Assembly: GCA_003254925.1 (NCBI GenBank)
Contig: QANZ01032061.1
Coordinates: forward strand, 158,359 to 222,358
DNA: 64,000 nucleotides
Origin: Chamaecrista fasciculata
Taxonomy: Eukaryota > Streptophyta > Magnoliopsida > Fabales > Fabaceae
Direction of reading: 5' to 3'
A model generated the notes under the pieces. That model did not search any database. It was not told the DNA's origin and worked only from the letters and a program-made list of their open reading frames with translations. Positions 53,779 through 64,000 of the stretch are shown here, in pieces; position 1 is the first letter of the stretch, and each line of letters begins with the position of its first letter. The position numbers and the translations under genes are program-made.

Positions 53779-55245
53779 TTAGGCATTTACACGGCTCATA
53801 TTCCAAAACTCAACTTCATGCTCAAGAACACTTAGCAACGCAACTTCAGCTTTCCTAAGCTCATCATCCGACGCCCTTTGCAAGCGACGAGAAGCAATCT
53901 TTTGCAGAGATTGGCAATAGTGACCAAAAGCTTGATTTCCCCATCTTTCACATGTCTCCTTTAATTCTGGTGGGGTTTTAGAACCCTCTTCCACACAGTA
54001 AGAGAAACTCTCTTGATACACTGCCTCTATCCCCCAAAATGCTGTTAAGGCCACTGTATATTCCACTTCTGGCCCCATCAAACTCTCCAAGAACCTGTCC
54101 CACCATACACATAACTCACACTTACACTTTCATACACAAAACTATCATAAGTCAATAAACAAGATAATATGTAGTAATCTTATCTTTGAAAAAACTTGTA
54201 ACATTTGTTTAACAAAGCCTAATGTAAGATAAGTCCTTCCTTCCCCAAAGTTCACAGAAAAAAAATTATGACCTGTCATGTGTGTGAGGAATTTAAATAG
54301 TAGGCTAATAGGCCACAAAATTATACACCTAACCCTTGCATGAGAAGCTCATTGAATTACTAAAGTATACAATTGATAACATAATTAAATAAGCTGATCC
54401 AGAAACGTATGAATTGAGAGCATAATGATCATTGATCAGATTGTTAATGAAGCTCACCTGCAATAGTTTATGTTTGCCTTCTGAGGAGCAACGTCAGAAA
54501 GTGAAACATCCCACTTGGAGGCTTCTCTTTTGAACCATGCTATCTCATCCTCCAGGGAAGCCAAGCCCCCCAATATCACTTCAATGTCAGAGCTGTCATC
54601 TGATTCCTTCCAAGCTTTTATCAGTACACTGGCCAAAAACGGCACAAACGCTTTCACAAATATGTAATCTTGTGCCTGCACAGACAAACACACACACACA
54701 CACACAGAGGTCAAATTTATAAGTTTCGCGTGACCAATTCACCCCATACTCAAAAAAGTGTCCTCAGAAACTCATCATGACATCAACAATGTTGAAACAG
54801 TCGGCGCAGGCCTCTATCTTCAGTGCCTTATAAGATAATAGGAACATTTAACCTTAATTTAGTGAAAACTGCAAGTCAAATTTGTATACTCAAGTGTGTA
54901 ATTAAATAGTAAAAACCTTTTTTCCCCTCAAAAACCCATCTGGGCAACTAGGTTGAAATACTTGATTGAATATTTGGAAGCACTTCTCAACAGAGCAAGC
55001 CAGTTAGAATCTCAGAATATGCGATCATCAAATAGGGAAAATCAGAAATGTAAGTGGCAAAAGAAGGCGAAAACAATTGGGGCTAAAGATTAATGACTTA
55101 CGAGCCATGCTTTGAAGGATAACATGTCGACGGTGCCATCGTGAATTGCGAGGATGAAAGGGTGCCTGATGGCTGCAGTGTATTGTAGACGATGCTTCCT
55201 CAACCAAGGCTCTATCACCCCAATTTTCTTCTCCTCAGCCTCCAT
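53779..55245 (-). CDS. TENA_E: TENA-E type thiamin salvage hydrolase
   Basis: TENA-E enzymes of plants deformylate and deaminate thiamin breakdown pyrimidines so that the pyrimidine can be reused. Three exons (55102-55245, 54458-54675, 53779-54094) total 678 nt and 225 residues. The sequence begins [20 protein letters not shown], then has [20 protein letters not shown] at the first junction. The second exon contains [20 protein letters not shown]. The third contains [18 protein letters not shown], then [20 protein letters not shown], and ends [11 protein letters not shown]. It matches plant TENA/PM36 proteins over its whole length. This branch lacks the bacterial TenA catalytic Cys near the middle of the chain. 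A CA microsatellite (54690-54706) lies in intron 1 close to the acceptor. The start is supported by length and by the next upstream frame being closed. Confidence 0.92.
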
Positions 55246-55439
55246 CTTCGGCACTTTTGACAGTATGTTTTGTTTTTATGGATTGAAAATATAGGATTCC
55301 ACCACCGCAAGCCTAGTACGATATGGATATGATTCATTGCATAGCTATTAGAAGTCAACTTGTGAATTGAGGCCCACTATTCAAGCCCAAAATAAAGGTG
55401 GTTTTTTTTGGGCATGTATGATTTTATTTTTATTTTTTT

Positions 55440-55935
55440 GGCAAAAGTATTCATTTCGTCCCCAAACTTTACACTTGCTGTCAATTTCGTCCTCGATCTT
55501 TCTTTGCTGTCAATTTCATCCCCAAAATTTACACATGCTGTCAATTTCATCCCTAATCTTTCACATTTTTGTCAATTTTATCCTTTGTTCTTACTTTAGC
55601 CAAATATTGACAACAAAATCTATGTGGCTAACGATATATAATGTAAAATTGATAGAAAAAGACTCAAATCCTAACTTAGATTCAAAAACATGATGCAGTC
55701 TGTCGTTAATTTATTAAAAGAAGTTAGTCAAAGGATAAAATTGACGAAAATGTGAAATATCGGGGACGAAATTGACAGTTGATGTAAAGTTTGGGGACAA
55801 AATTGACAGCAAAAAAAGATTGGGGATGAAATTGACAGCTTGTGTAAAGTTTGGGGACGAAGTTGACAGCAAAAAAGTTTGGGGACAAAATTGACAGTCG
55901 GTGTAAAGTTTGAGGACGAAATTAGTACTTTTGCC
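55440..55935. mobile_element. MITE with GACGAAATTGACA arms, 496 bp
   Basis: The inverted ends are GGCAAAAGTATTCATTTCGT and ACGAAATTAGTACTTTTGCC. Each arm repeats a unit of CGTCCCCAAACTTTACAC plus TGCTGTCAATTTC several times. Approximate copies of TTATTTTTT flank both sides, suggesting a 9-bp duplication in a T-rich target. It lies about 200 bases upstream of the TENA-E start. Confidence 0.7.
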
Positions 55936-56988
55936 TTATTTTTTATTTGAGATTGGTTTTTGAATTTTATTTTAAAAATATGTTCAATTATTCACTAGGT
56001 TCTATGAATATGTATGAAATCTTTTAACTTTTAATGTTTACTAAAAAAAAATAGAATCAATATGTAAATGTAGTTTGAAAAACCAAGTATGCAATCATAA
56101 TTTGAATCTTTAAAAATTTAAAATATAAATATAGGACTAGAAAGAGGAAAGGAACATATATATATATATATATATTGCAATCATAATTTGCAATCATATA
56201 TATATTTCTTTGGTGACATCAAGGGGCTTAAGCCAAAAAGAGGAAAGGAACAGAAAACAACACAAATATAGGACTAGAAAGAACGAGGGGTATAAACCCC
56301 AACAACATGAAAAGCAACCTCTGTTCTAACTCGAGACTCGAGAGGAATGGACGCCCATTCAATCAGTCCAACCTCCTGTTGCGAACTCCAAATTGTAAAT
56401 TATATATTGTTATGCTTATAAAAATTATTTATCTTGTCTCATACTTTATTATATGTGTTGACATCTTATCGAAATCATTTTTGACATCTAATATAATTTT
56501 CAAACCAAACTCACTCTTCATTATTAATTGGATGTTTTCCGGAATAACATATCCATAGAGTATTATTTAATATCTGTCCTTGTCGTTATTCCTACCCTAC
56601 CAAAATAATGATTATAAAAAAAATACATGTGAAAAGACAAAGTGTTTTTTATGAAAAAAAAAAAGACAAAGTGTTTGATTCCACCCATCAAACCCGGAAT
56701 TATGCAGACAATTGTAGCAACATATTAGGCACATTACATTATTCTTATTTCTTCCGTTGGTATGCTGCAATATATGAAAGATTGAAACTTTCTTACATAC
56801 TTCACATAAATCACAAAACATGCTACACAAAAACACCATAATAATCACTGAACACCAAGTATTCTTTCTCTAGAATCCAAGTTCTAGTCAGAAAAGAAGC
56901 AGATTAACGTTTATCCTGCAGGGCAAGGAAATCAAAACTTAACCAGATACAAACTTATTCCTTAAGGAAACAGCAAAGAAAACCAGCT
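55936..56988. other. AT-rich spacer
   Basis: A TA run near 56155-56175 and a short duplicated phrase (GGACTAGAAAGA near 56135 and 56272). The right 100 bases are the 3' UTR of the stress-protein gene. No gene is seen. Confidence 0.4.
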
Positions 56989-58294
56989 TTAGGGGTCATG
57001 TGCCTTCACCACAGTAACAGGGCAAGAGGCGTTGTTCACTACATAGTTGCTGACACTGCCCATTATAACCCTGTAAAGAAAGCAGAGAATGAAAATAACT
57101 CAAAAATCAATATTCAATAACAAGATTACCAGAAGAAGCATATGCAAGAAGTGAACAAGATTGAAGATACCCAAACTGTTCGAGGGAATTGATAGTAATT
57201 ACCTTTTGATGGTGCCAAGGCCTCTGTTCCCAATAATAAGGCAGTCTAGAGGTATTTGATTAATTGCTTCGCATATCTTCTCACGAGGATCTCCCCAGTA
57301 GATCTTCAAAAGTACTTCAATCTGCGCCACAAATAGATTTGAATTAACTCAGATGAACATGAACGTTGAAGAACCATCATCATCATCATCATCTTAAACT
57401 TTGAAGGCCAAAGAAATCATCTCATCAAATTCATACCTCCTTTTGTCTAGCAGCAGTTTGGACAATATCCAGGGTTTCTGGTGCAGGTTTCACTCCATAT
57501 TTCTTCAGGATTGCTGGATCAGCGAACTCAGATAGAGGTATGAAAGCTGCATTTTATGCAGAAATCCCATTAATACTAAAGTCTAAACCATAAATATATC
57601 CTTTAGGAAAAAAAAACCATAAACATGAACAAATGGTACGGACTCTTCATTTAGGACTAAGGAAGCTTAAAGAATTCGGAATTATCAAGAGAAACTGATT
57701 GCTTTCATATACACAAGGCAAAGTGATATCCGATCATGTTATATAAAAGCCACTTCTCTCAAATGGATATTGACCACAGAAAAATTCTAGCTTCTCAGCA
57801 GGTGCCTCAGTCCAAATTTTACACAAATACTATGCACATAAGAAATCAAAGTGAGATTCATGATGAACTACTTCAATTAGTTCAAAATCATATACAATAG
57901 CAGGGGAGCAAACACGACACTATAAATTAAGCGTCCAACTGTTCTAAACTATTCGAATCACAGTCAAGAGTAGTCGAAAACTAAACAAACTAGGTCGTAA
58001 ATGAAACGAAATCAAATCAAATCATACAGTCCACGCACGACCATGAAAATTTTCTCGGGAAACGAACAGATAAGAAGAAAAGCGAAAAGGGGGGAAAATC
58101 AATTAGGACTTACGAGAGCCCGTAGATTCCCAGAGCTGGACCTCGCCGAGCTCGTAGTTCTTTTCTTGGCTAATGGTGAGAAGAATGAGATGATCGCCTT
58201 GTCGGATAAGATTATCGACGGTCCATTGCAGGGCTTTGTTGCTGCACGGTGAGAAATCAACGGCCACTCCTACTCTCCTATCAGCGGCAGCCAT
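56989..58294 (-). CDS. Universal stress protein A-like (ATP-binding type)
   Basis: USP-domain proteins are small cytosolic alpha/beta proteins linked to stress responses; many bind ATP. Four exons (58114-58294, 57437-57546, 57203-57321, 56989-57070) total 492 nt and 163 residues. The chain begins MAAADRRVGVAVDFSPCSNK, followed by ALQWTVDNLIRQGDHLILL; the middle has LSEFADPAILKKYGVKPAPE. The ATP-binding motif G-x2-G-x9-G-S is complete in IIGNRGLGTIKR joined to VIMGSVSNYV across the last intron. The end is SCPVTVVKAHDP. It resembles the plant subgroup annotated PHOS32-like. The start is the first ATG of the frame in the expected place. Confidence 0.93.
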
Positions 58295-58682
58295 TTCTTG
58301 CTTTTGTGATGAACAAGGAGGAGGAAGTGTGTGATCGATTTCGATCTGAATGCAAAATGACGATGATGAAGACCGCAACTTCTGAGGCGGAGACCCAAGG
58401 ACTGGATTGAATAATTGAATACAGATAGACAAGTGCGCGTTTTTATATGATGGACAATGACATACTCTCACGACTTTCCAAAACTTGGACAGATTTGTCT
58501 GCGTTTCTGACCGTTAGATCTTGGATGGATAGGCTCAAGGGACTTGCAAAATTGTAATATTCAAAGGGATTTTTAATAGGGAAAAGATATAAAAAGTATT
58601 ATTGTTTTAGCTTTCATAGTTTCCACAGTAGATAAGTAATTATATGGATTCTTCAATTTCTTTCCTTTATTATTTATCAAAA
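58295..58682. other. Promoter of the stress-protein gene
   Basis: The leader and promoter lie to about 58450 (ATATAAAAACGCG on the minus strand is TATA-like, near 58440). Then AT-rich spacer. Confidence 0.45.
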
Positions 58683-59029
58683 AGGTTAAAGTGTACTTTT
58701 GGTCTTATAACTTTCACAAAGGTCTTAATTTAGTCCTATAACTTTTTTGTTGCAATTGTGGTCTCATAACTTTTTTGTTGCAATTTTAGTCCCATAATTT
58801 CTGAAAACGTCCCACCGTTGGTTCTAAGTTAATTTTCATCCATTTTCTGCCGTTAAAGATGATCTGACATACTAAGTTGAATGATGACGTGACAAATATG
58901 GATGAAGTGGATTTAACGGCAAATAATAGATATAAATCAGCTTAGGACCAACGGTGAAACGTTTTCAAAAGTTATGGGACCAAATTGAGATCTTTGTCAA
59001 AATTATGAGACCAAAAATACACTTTAGCC
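58683..59029. mobile_element. MULE-type MITE, 347 bp, with 9-bp duplication
   Basis: TTTATCAAA flanks both sides (58674-58682, 59030-59038). The ends are GGTTAAAGTGTACTTTTGGT and ACCAAAAATACACTTTAGCC. Half of a close relative sits in the glucanase intron at 34130-34345. Confidence 0.75.
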
Positions 59030-59038
59030 TTTATCAAA

Positions 59039-59799
59039 AATAAATCTTTGAGAAAAAGTGTAACAAATTTTGAAGTGCTAAAGCATCCACAGTTTTGTAT
59101 CATAGCCTTTTTTTTTAATAATTTGGGTTTAATAAAATATGTATTAATTAGTGTCAAATGCCAATGAGTGAATTTCTGAGTTGGGTAGCCGATGGCAGAT
59201 AAGGGTACGTGGAACAAAGTTGAAAACAATAAAAAATTCATGAGAATAAAAACAGTGACCTATCAATGAAACACATATACAAGTCTTCTAGAATTCGTAT
59301 TTCTTCTTCTTTTTTTTTCAATATACGTATTTCTTTTTTTTAAGTTATTAAAAATTGACCAAAGCTCGGGAGAATCTTTGTTTTTTTTTTTCCTTGTTCA
59401 GATCGATAATTAACAATTGAACGGTGCACATCAAAAGAGATGCACAGAGACAACCTTATTCAGGTTACACAAGTTGACCAGGGCCCCGGGTCTTAAAGTT
59501 CAACTATTCTGTATTCATGCTCTCACTTATTATTTGTCTCTCTTTTTCGAGTTTCTCGATTTTAAATCACCTAAACATATTATATTTCTAAAGGAAAAAT
59601 TATTCTGTATAAATAATAAACAGTCTAAAATCTAAACTATTACATATATGTATGTGTTCATGGAGTACTATTTTTCTCGATTATTTGTGGGACTTTCAAC
59701 CTTAGTACAGCATTAATTACTGGAAACATAACCTGTATAATTTCGGAATATCCATGATCATTAATTAACCTTTTTTTTCCGTAATAAGGGAACTTATAT
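59039..59799. other. AT-rich spacer
   Basis: Poly-T runs and no supportable gene. Confidence 0.4.
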
Positions 59800-59808
59800 T
59801 AAAATAAA

Positions 59809-60178
59809 GGCTTTAGTGCACTTTTGGTCCCCTAACTTTCGCAAAGGTCTCAATTTGGTCCTCTAATTTTTTTTTGTTGCAATTTTGGTCCCCTGACTTT
59901 TGAAAACGTCTCACCATTGGTCCCCTAACTTTTTTGTTGCAATTTTGGTCCCCTAACTTTTGAAAACGTCTCACCATTGATCCCCTTTTGGTCCCAAGTT
60001 AGGGGACCAAAATTGAGACTTTTGCAAAAGTTAAGGGACCAACGGTGAGACGTTTTCAAAAGTTAGGGGACCAAAATTGCAACAAAAAAAGTTAGGGGAC
60101 CAAAATTGCAACAAGAAAAGTTAAGGGACCAAATTGAGACCTTTGCGAAAGTTAGGGGACCAAAAGTGCATTTAAGCC
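59809..60178. mobile_element. MULE-type MITE, 370 bp, near-perfect foldback
   Basis: TAAAATAAA flanks both sides (59800-59808, 60179-60187). The ends are GGCTTTAGTGCACTTTTGGT and ACCAAAAGTGCATTTAAGCC. The arms are complementary almost to the centre and contain repeats of CCCCTAACTTTTGAAAACGT and its complement. The sharp arms and exact duplication suggest a fairly recent insertion, about 185 bases from the 3' end of the DUF247 gene. Confidence 0.88.
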
Positions 60179-60364
60179 TAAAATAAATCAATAACATTTT
60201 CACTCATCACAAGTTCACACAACCCCGCAGAGAGGACATTTCTTCATTTTCCAATAAACATGGTAAAAAGACTGTCAGCTAAAAAAAAAAACTTATGGTG
60301 AAAGCACACAGAAAATTTCAGCAGAGAGAGAGAGAGATAGCACTTGCAATGCAAAACCCAAAAA

Positions 60365-61573
60365 TCAATTAAGGCAACGACATGGCAATGCTTGCCTCCA
60401 TTTTCCCCTTGCTCCTTTATACTTCATTGCCTGTTCAACAACCCCTGCATAATAGAATCCTTTTACATCCACTTCATTACACAGCCTTTTGAATAATTCA
60501 CAACACTCTTTCTCCTTCTTCCCCTTCTCCTCCTTCTCCTCCTCTTTCTTTTCATCTTCACTCACCAAAATCCTGAGATGCCTGAACAATTTCACATCTC
60601 TCTCGCAGTGCACAAAGGCTTTCATCAGCAACGCATAAGAAGTAAAATGCTGAACATGATCATCAGACTCATGCTGTTCTAATGCTATTAGATTAGCAAA
60701 CAACACTTCAGTGAATTGATGTGTTACCAGTGGAGGAATCTCAAAAGCCCCATTTGAAAAGCTTATGTCTAACAAGCTCTTGGCTTTGTACCTAATGAAC
60801 TTGATCCCATGTTTTCCAAGCTTTGTGGCACACTCAAAATCTTTTGCTAGTGTGGCTTCGTTTGATTGCACTGACAAATATGAAGGAAGGTAACACTGGC
60901 GGATTAAGTCAAGCAAATGATTCCCTTCTTGGCTGAATTTCCAGCTCAGAAACTCTCGTTCTCCAGGTAACATCTTTTTAAAGAAACGAAAAGCAAGCTC
61001 ACTCAGAGTCTGTGTGCATTGTAATGGAGTGGGCACAATCTCAAAAAGGGTCTGAAGAATGAACAGAGGAATCTGGTTTTCTAGCAAAATGAGATTACAT
61101 CTTACTGTATAAAGCATCTTTGGCTTCGAGAATATGGGGTCACCACCACGTCTTAGACCCTTGAAAGCGTATTTGAAGAACAGTTCGATGATGAAACAGC
61201 CATCAAGAAGCAACATTTCCACGAAGTCATTGTGAGTGAGAGGCACTTCTTCTGCATAGCAATTTCTGGCTGTTTGCTCTGTGTCTCTCAGTGCCTTCAC
61301 GCATTCATATAATGTGGTTTCTGGGTTTGGCTTTCGGCTTAAGAGTGTGTGAAGGTAATGCCATTTGTGTTTTTCCATGGAACTTAGATTGTCCTTGCCG
61401 TGATGAAATGGACCAATGGAGACTTCATTAGGAGTGTAAGTTGTCTCGTGTGTTCTGAGTTTTGTTGGCACCTTGAAGATAGATTTCAAAGATGAAATGG
61501 CTTCTAGCTTTATTTTAATGGAAGATACGAGTTTTAAGTTTTCCTTCTTGGATTTATCGATGCTGGTCTCCAT
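60365..61573 (-). CDS. DUF247 (UPF0481) protein without the usual C-terminal membrane helix
   Basis: DUF247 proteins form a large plant-specific family; some members act in self-incompatibility of grasses, most are unstudied. A single exon encodes 402 residues. Typical features are YTPNEVSIGPFHHGKDNLSS near residue 46, MLLLDGCFIIELF near 120, and LILLENQIPLFILQTLF near 160. Later come FIRYKAKSLLDISFSNGAFE, then LIALEQ and FTSYALLMKAFV. A lysine/glutamate run (DEKKEEEKEEKGKKEKE, about 340) is lineage-specific. Most family members end in a membrane helix after a segment like the final KGARGKWRQALPCRCLN; here a stop comes just there, and the following bases show no hydrophobic helix in any frame. 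It is thus either a soluble variant or slightly truncated. Confidence 0.9.
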   Translation of the reverse strand: METSIDKSKKENLKLVSSIKIKLEAISSLKSIFKVPTKLRTHETTYTPNEVSIGPFHHGKDNLSSMEKHKWHYLHTLLSRKPNPETTLYECVKALRDTEQTARNCYAEEVPLTHNDFVEMLLLDGCFIIELFFKYAFKGLRRGGDPIFSKPKMLYTVRCNLILLENQIPLFILQTLFEIVPTPLQCTQTLSELAFRFFKKMLPGEREFLSWKFSQEGNHLLDLIRQCYLPSYLSVQSNEATLAKDFECATKLGKHGIKFIRYKAKSLLDISFSNGAFEIPPLVTHQFTEVLFANLIALEQHESDDHVQHFTSYALLMKAFVHCERDVKLFRHLRILVSEDEKKEEEKEEKGKKEKECCELFKRLCNEVDVKGFYYAGVVEQAMKYKGARGKWRQALPCRCLN

Positions 61574-61893
61574 CTATATGACTCCAGGTTAATTGTTGTA
61601 CACTGTGTATGGATGGATCTTAACTGATACCTGAATGAATGTGTGGAGCATGGACAAAAACCATGAAATTTTAACCAGTTAATCTGAAAATCTAATGTGG
61701 GTTGAGAGAAACAATTAACTATTAACATAACATTACAAAGAACTTGGAGCGGAGGGAGAATAGAGTCTTCAGTTTCCAAATCCTATGAAACACAGGCTGC
61801 CACTGCTAGGCATCTTAAAAAAAAAGTCATGTTTGTTTAGAGTGTGCTGAGTTGTCGGTGAAAATGCTAATAATGAAGGAATGATATTTATAA
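61574..61893. other. Upstream region of the DUF247 gene
   Basis: Probable leader and promoter. No further gene is seen. Confidence 0.4.
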
Positions 61894-62155
61894 GGCAAAA
61901 TACTCTTACGTACACTCGAATGAGGTGAGTTTCGGTTGTATCTTCAAAGTTTATTGGATTAATTATACCTCAATTTTTTTCTTTTTTGTGTCAATTATAC
62001 TCTCAATTTAGGAGTACAATTTACTCAAATGAGAAACATTTTAAGTAAAATTGACTTAAATGTAAAACATTATAAGTACAATTGACTCAAAAAGAATTTT
62101 GAGGTATAACAAAACTAATAACCTCATACTTTAGGAGTATAAAAGTACTTTTGGC
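61894..62155. mobile_element. MULE-type MITE, 262 bp, with 9-bp duplication
   Basis: TATTTATAA flanks both sides (61885-61893, 62156-62164). The ends are GGCAAAATACTCTTACGTAC and AAAAGTACTTTTGGC. The body has GAGTATAATTGACNNAAA-like words. It is a distinct family from the TTTTGGTCC elements. Confidence 0.75.
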
Positions 62156-62164
62156 TATTTATAA

Positions 62165-64000
62165 TTAGCTAACTAAATAAGATATATATATATATATATG
62201 TTTGGGGATCAATTGAAAGAAGGAAATATGATACTCCCCTGGACAGAAATATATAAGTTCAAGCATCTATTTGATTTGACTTAACTCTTAAGCATTAGTA
62301 TATGAAATTTTAAATGTAACACCTCTCGGGATTTTAAATTAAAATTAAAACAATTCATTTCAATTAAATACACTGAAAGAAATTAGGTCACATGGCCTAT
62401 TATTACATTTACAATTTAGTTCGTAAGGATTGTGAAACTGGAAACAACAGAAGCCACTCCATTTTTTTTATATAATTATTATTCTAGATGAAACAAAGAA
62501 TCAGCTTTTTGCACTGAATTCTAAATGAACTTCAATGTTGTGATTTTAATCTGAAGTTGAGGGAGCTTTCACATATTTTAATGTCTCCATTATCCTTTAA
62601 TGTAAAGAATATATATAAGAATCGGCATTTTCAATTTAACGAATAAAGATTACTAGAATTCTAATACAAAAAGCAAAATGAAAAGTACAGACCTGGATAT
62701 GAATTCTGAAATTGGCAAATAATCACTCTATAGCGCCAACCTGCTTATTTTTAATAGCACCCACGGCAAGAACTGTTGCATCCATGGTTTATATTGTATA
62801 GAAGCCTTATCAACCCAAGAAGTTATATATCTTCCCAAAACTATTGAAGCAAACAGACAACTAAAAACGCCATCAGATTCCAAGATAACTTGGGAAGCGT
62901 GGTAAGAATAACTAACACAATAAACCATTGAATGGGGAAAACAAAAAAGTGAGCAGTGGTGTTATTTCAGGACATGGATGAGCTAAGGCTTAGGCAGAGC
63001 AAAAGAAAGCAAAGCATGTAAGAAGTAAAGCAAAGAATGATTACTTGAAAAATAATTCAAGAATTATCTACGGGGATTGTACAAGTCAGAATATTAACCA
63101 ATCCCGGTAATACCTTCTTTCTTTCTTTCTTTCTTATTTTGGCCACTTTTTTCTTCCACGAATGAGATTCTCCTGACAAATTTTGCACAAGAAGCTGAAG
63201 TTTGCAGGAAGCTGCTGAATATCCGCACATTAAAGATCTCTTACAGAGAGTTCTTTTGACCAAAACAGAAGGAAAACGCATTAATCATGAATATGTCTCC
63301 CTTGATTATGTTACTTTATTAATTATAGAAGGGAAAGCTTTAAGTTGACACTAGTCAGACTAGTTATTAACTATATGATAGGAGTACAAAATATTCTTTC
63401 TGACCAAGTTGTCGTGAAACTTTGAATTCCTCTTTAGCAATATATGGTAAATATTAAATAGCGATTAGCATCGAAAAACATTAGCAGCGAAGTTTTTCTT
63501 TTCAAAGTAGATAAAAATCGTTTTTACCTTTTACGGATAAGATATAAGATATTAGATATTGGTCCTTGATAAAGTACATTTCAAAAATATTAGTGTTCTA
63601 CTTCAACGTGGAGTCTTTGTATTTCCCGTCGTAATGTTTATATATATATATATATATATTTGTGTCGTGTTTGACATCCGTGCTTCTTAGCGCGAAAGCA
63701 CTTCCATTGCTTAATGTAAAACTGCAGAAGTCCATATCAAATATACTCGAACATACTATCTGAGGATTTTGTTCATGAATGTCATCCTTAAAATTACTTA
63801 CGATAAGAGGATCCTTTAACAGTGAATATCGTGCGGGAAACAGAAGGCACATGTTTCGGAAATTTATGTACTCGCATATTATCTTTGGTGTTAATGATTA
63901 TTATTGCGTCATTACAACCGAGAGATGCGTTGAATATGGAATGAACAGTAAGTTAAGTGATATACACTCCTCGGAATGACCCCTCGGAGTTGTCATCCAA
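62165..64000. other. AT-rich region, no gene recognised
   Basis: TA microsatellites at about 62181-62200 and 63639-63660, and a TTTC run near 63116-63135. Several open frames of 60-84 codons on both strands have no recognisable domain. The upstream exons of a gene lying outside the window cannot be excluded. Confidence 0.4.

Noticed and set aside
62728-63281. Minus-strand frames of 66 and 74 codons
   Set aside because: No domain, no consistent splice partners and no promoter-like context; indistinguishable from chance frames.

Overview
The window is nuclear DNA of a eudicot plant. The evidence is GT-AG introns in recognisable plant genes (a GRAS factor, a DUF247 protein, OEP16, a TENA-E enzyme, a universal stress protein, a family-17 beta-glucanase), a CAMTA pseudogene, AT-rich spacers, and many small transposons whose target duplications can be read directly. 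The species cannot be told from sequence alone. One unresolved base (n) at 28667 sits inside a repeat and probably marks an assembly join.

Layout. 1-1.6 kb: last six exons of a PP4 regulatory subunit 3 (SMEK) gene. 4.0-5.5 kb: complete OEP16-2-like plastid envelope channel gene. 6.4-6.9 kb: first member of an unrecognised small-protein family. 7.1-26.7 kb: a tandem RNA polymerase subunit 9 (NRPB9) cluster. It holds a two-exon copy, a complete copy, a divergent 114-residue paralogue with the same exon plan, and a copy broken by a 2.2 kb insertion. A minus-strand CAMTA pseudogene lies inside the cluster, and a second small-family gene follows it. 26.4-33.1 kb: gene-poor, AT-rich, with MITEs and 179-bp Helitron-like elements. 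33.2-35.5 kb: a family-17 glucanase gene with an apparent one-base frame break in its signal-peptide exon. 36.0-49.5 kb: six more small-family genes, interrupted by a LINE remnant and a broken Ty1-copia fragment. 50.7 kb: tRNA-His. 51.1-61.6 kb: four minus-strand genes (GRAS, TENA-E, universal stress protein, DUF247). 61.6-64 kb: no recognisable gene.

The most interesting content is the small-protein family: eight compact single-exon genes at 6.4, 26.1, 36.0, 38.5, 42.9, 46.1, 48.0 and 49.2 kb. Each encodes 80-159 residues with a low-complexity linker (often Gln-Ala repeats or Gly/Tyr/Pro) and a conserved C-terminal module of about 30 residues. The module looks like two similar rungs of the form G-T-x-x-I-x-G, the second usually GTGASIQGGF or GNGNGSIIFG. 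I do not recognise the family. Two short G/N/Q-rich rungs at the end of a disordered tail resemble in outline the amyloid signalling motifs of fungi and bacteria, but that is inference only.

The second notable story is NRPB9. Its exons 1-2 occur twice upstream of a single pair of exons 3-4, and the outer pair is closer to the conserved sequence I recall for Arabidopsis NRPB9. A separate divergent gene keeps all zinc-ribbon cysteines.
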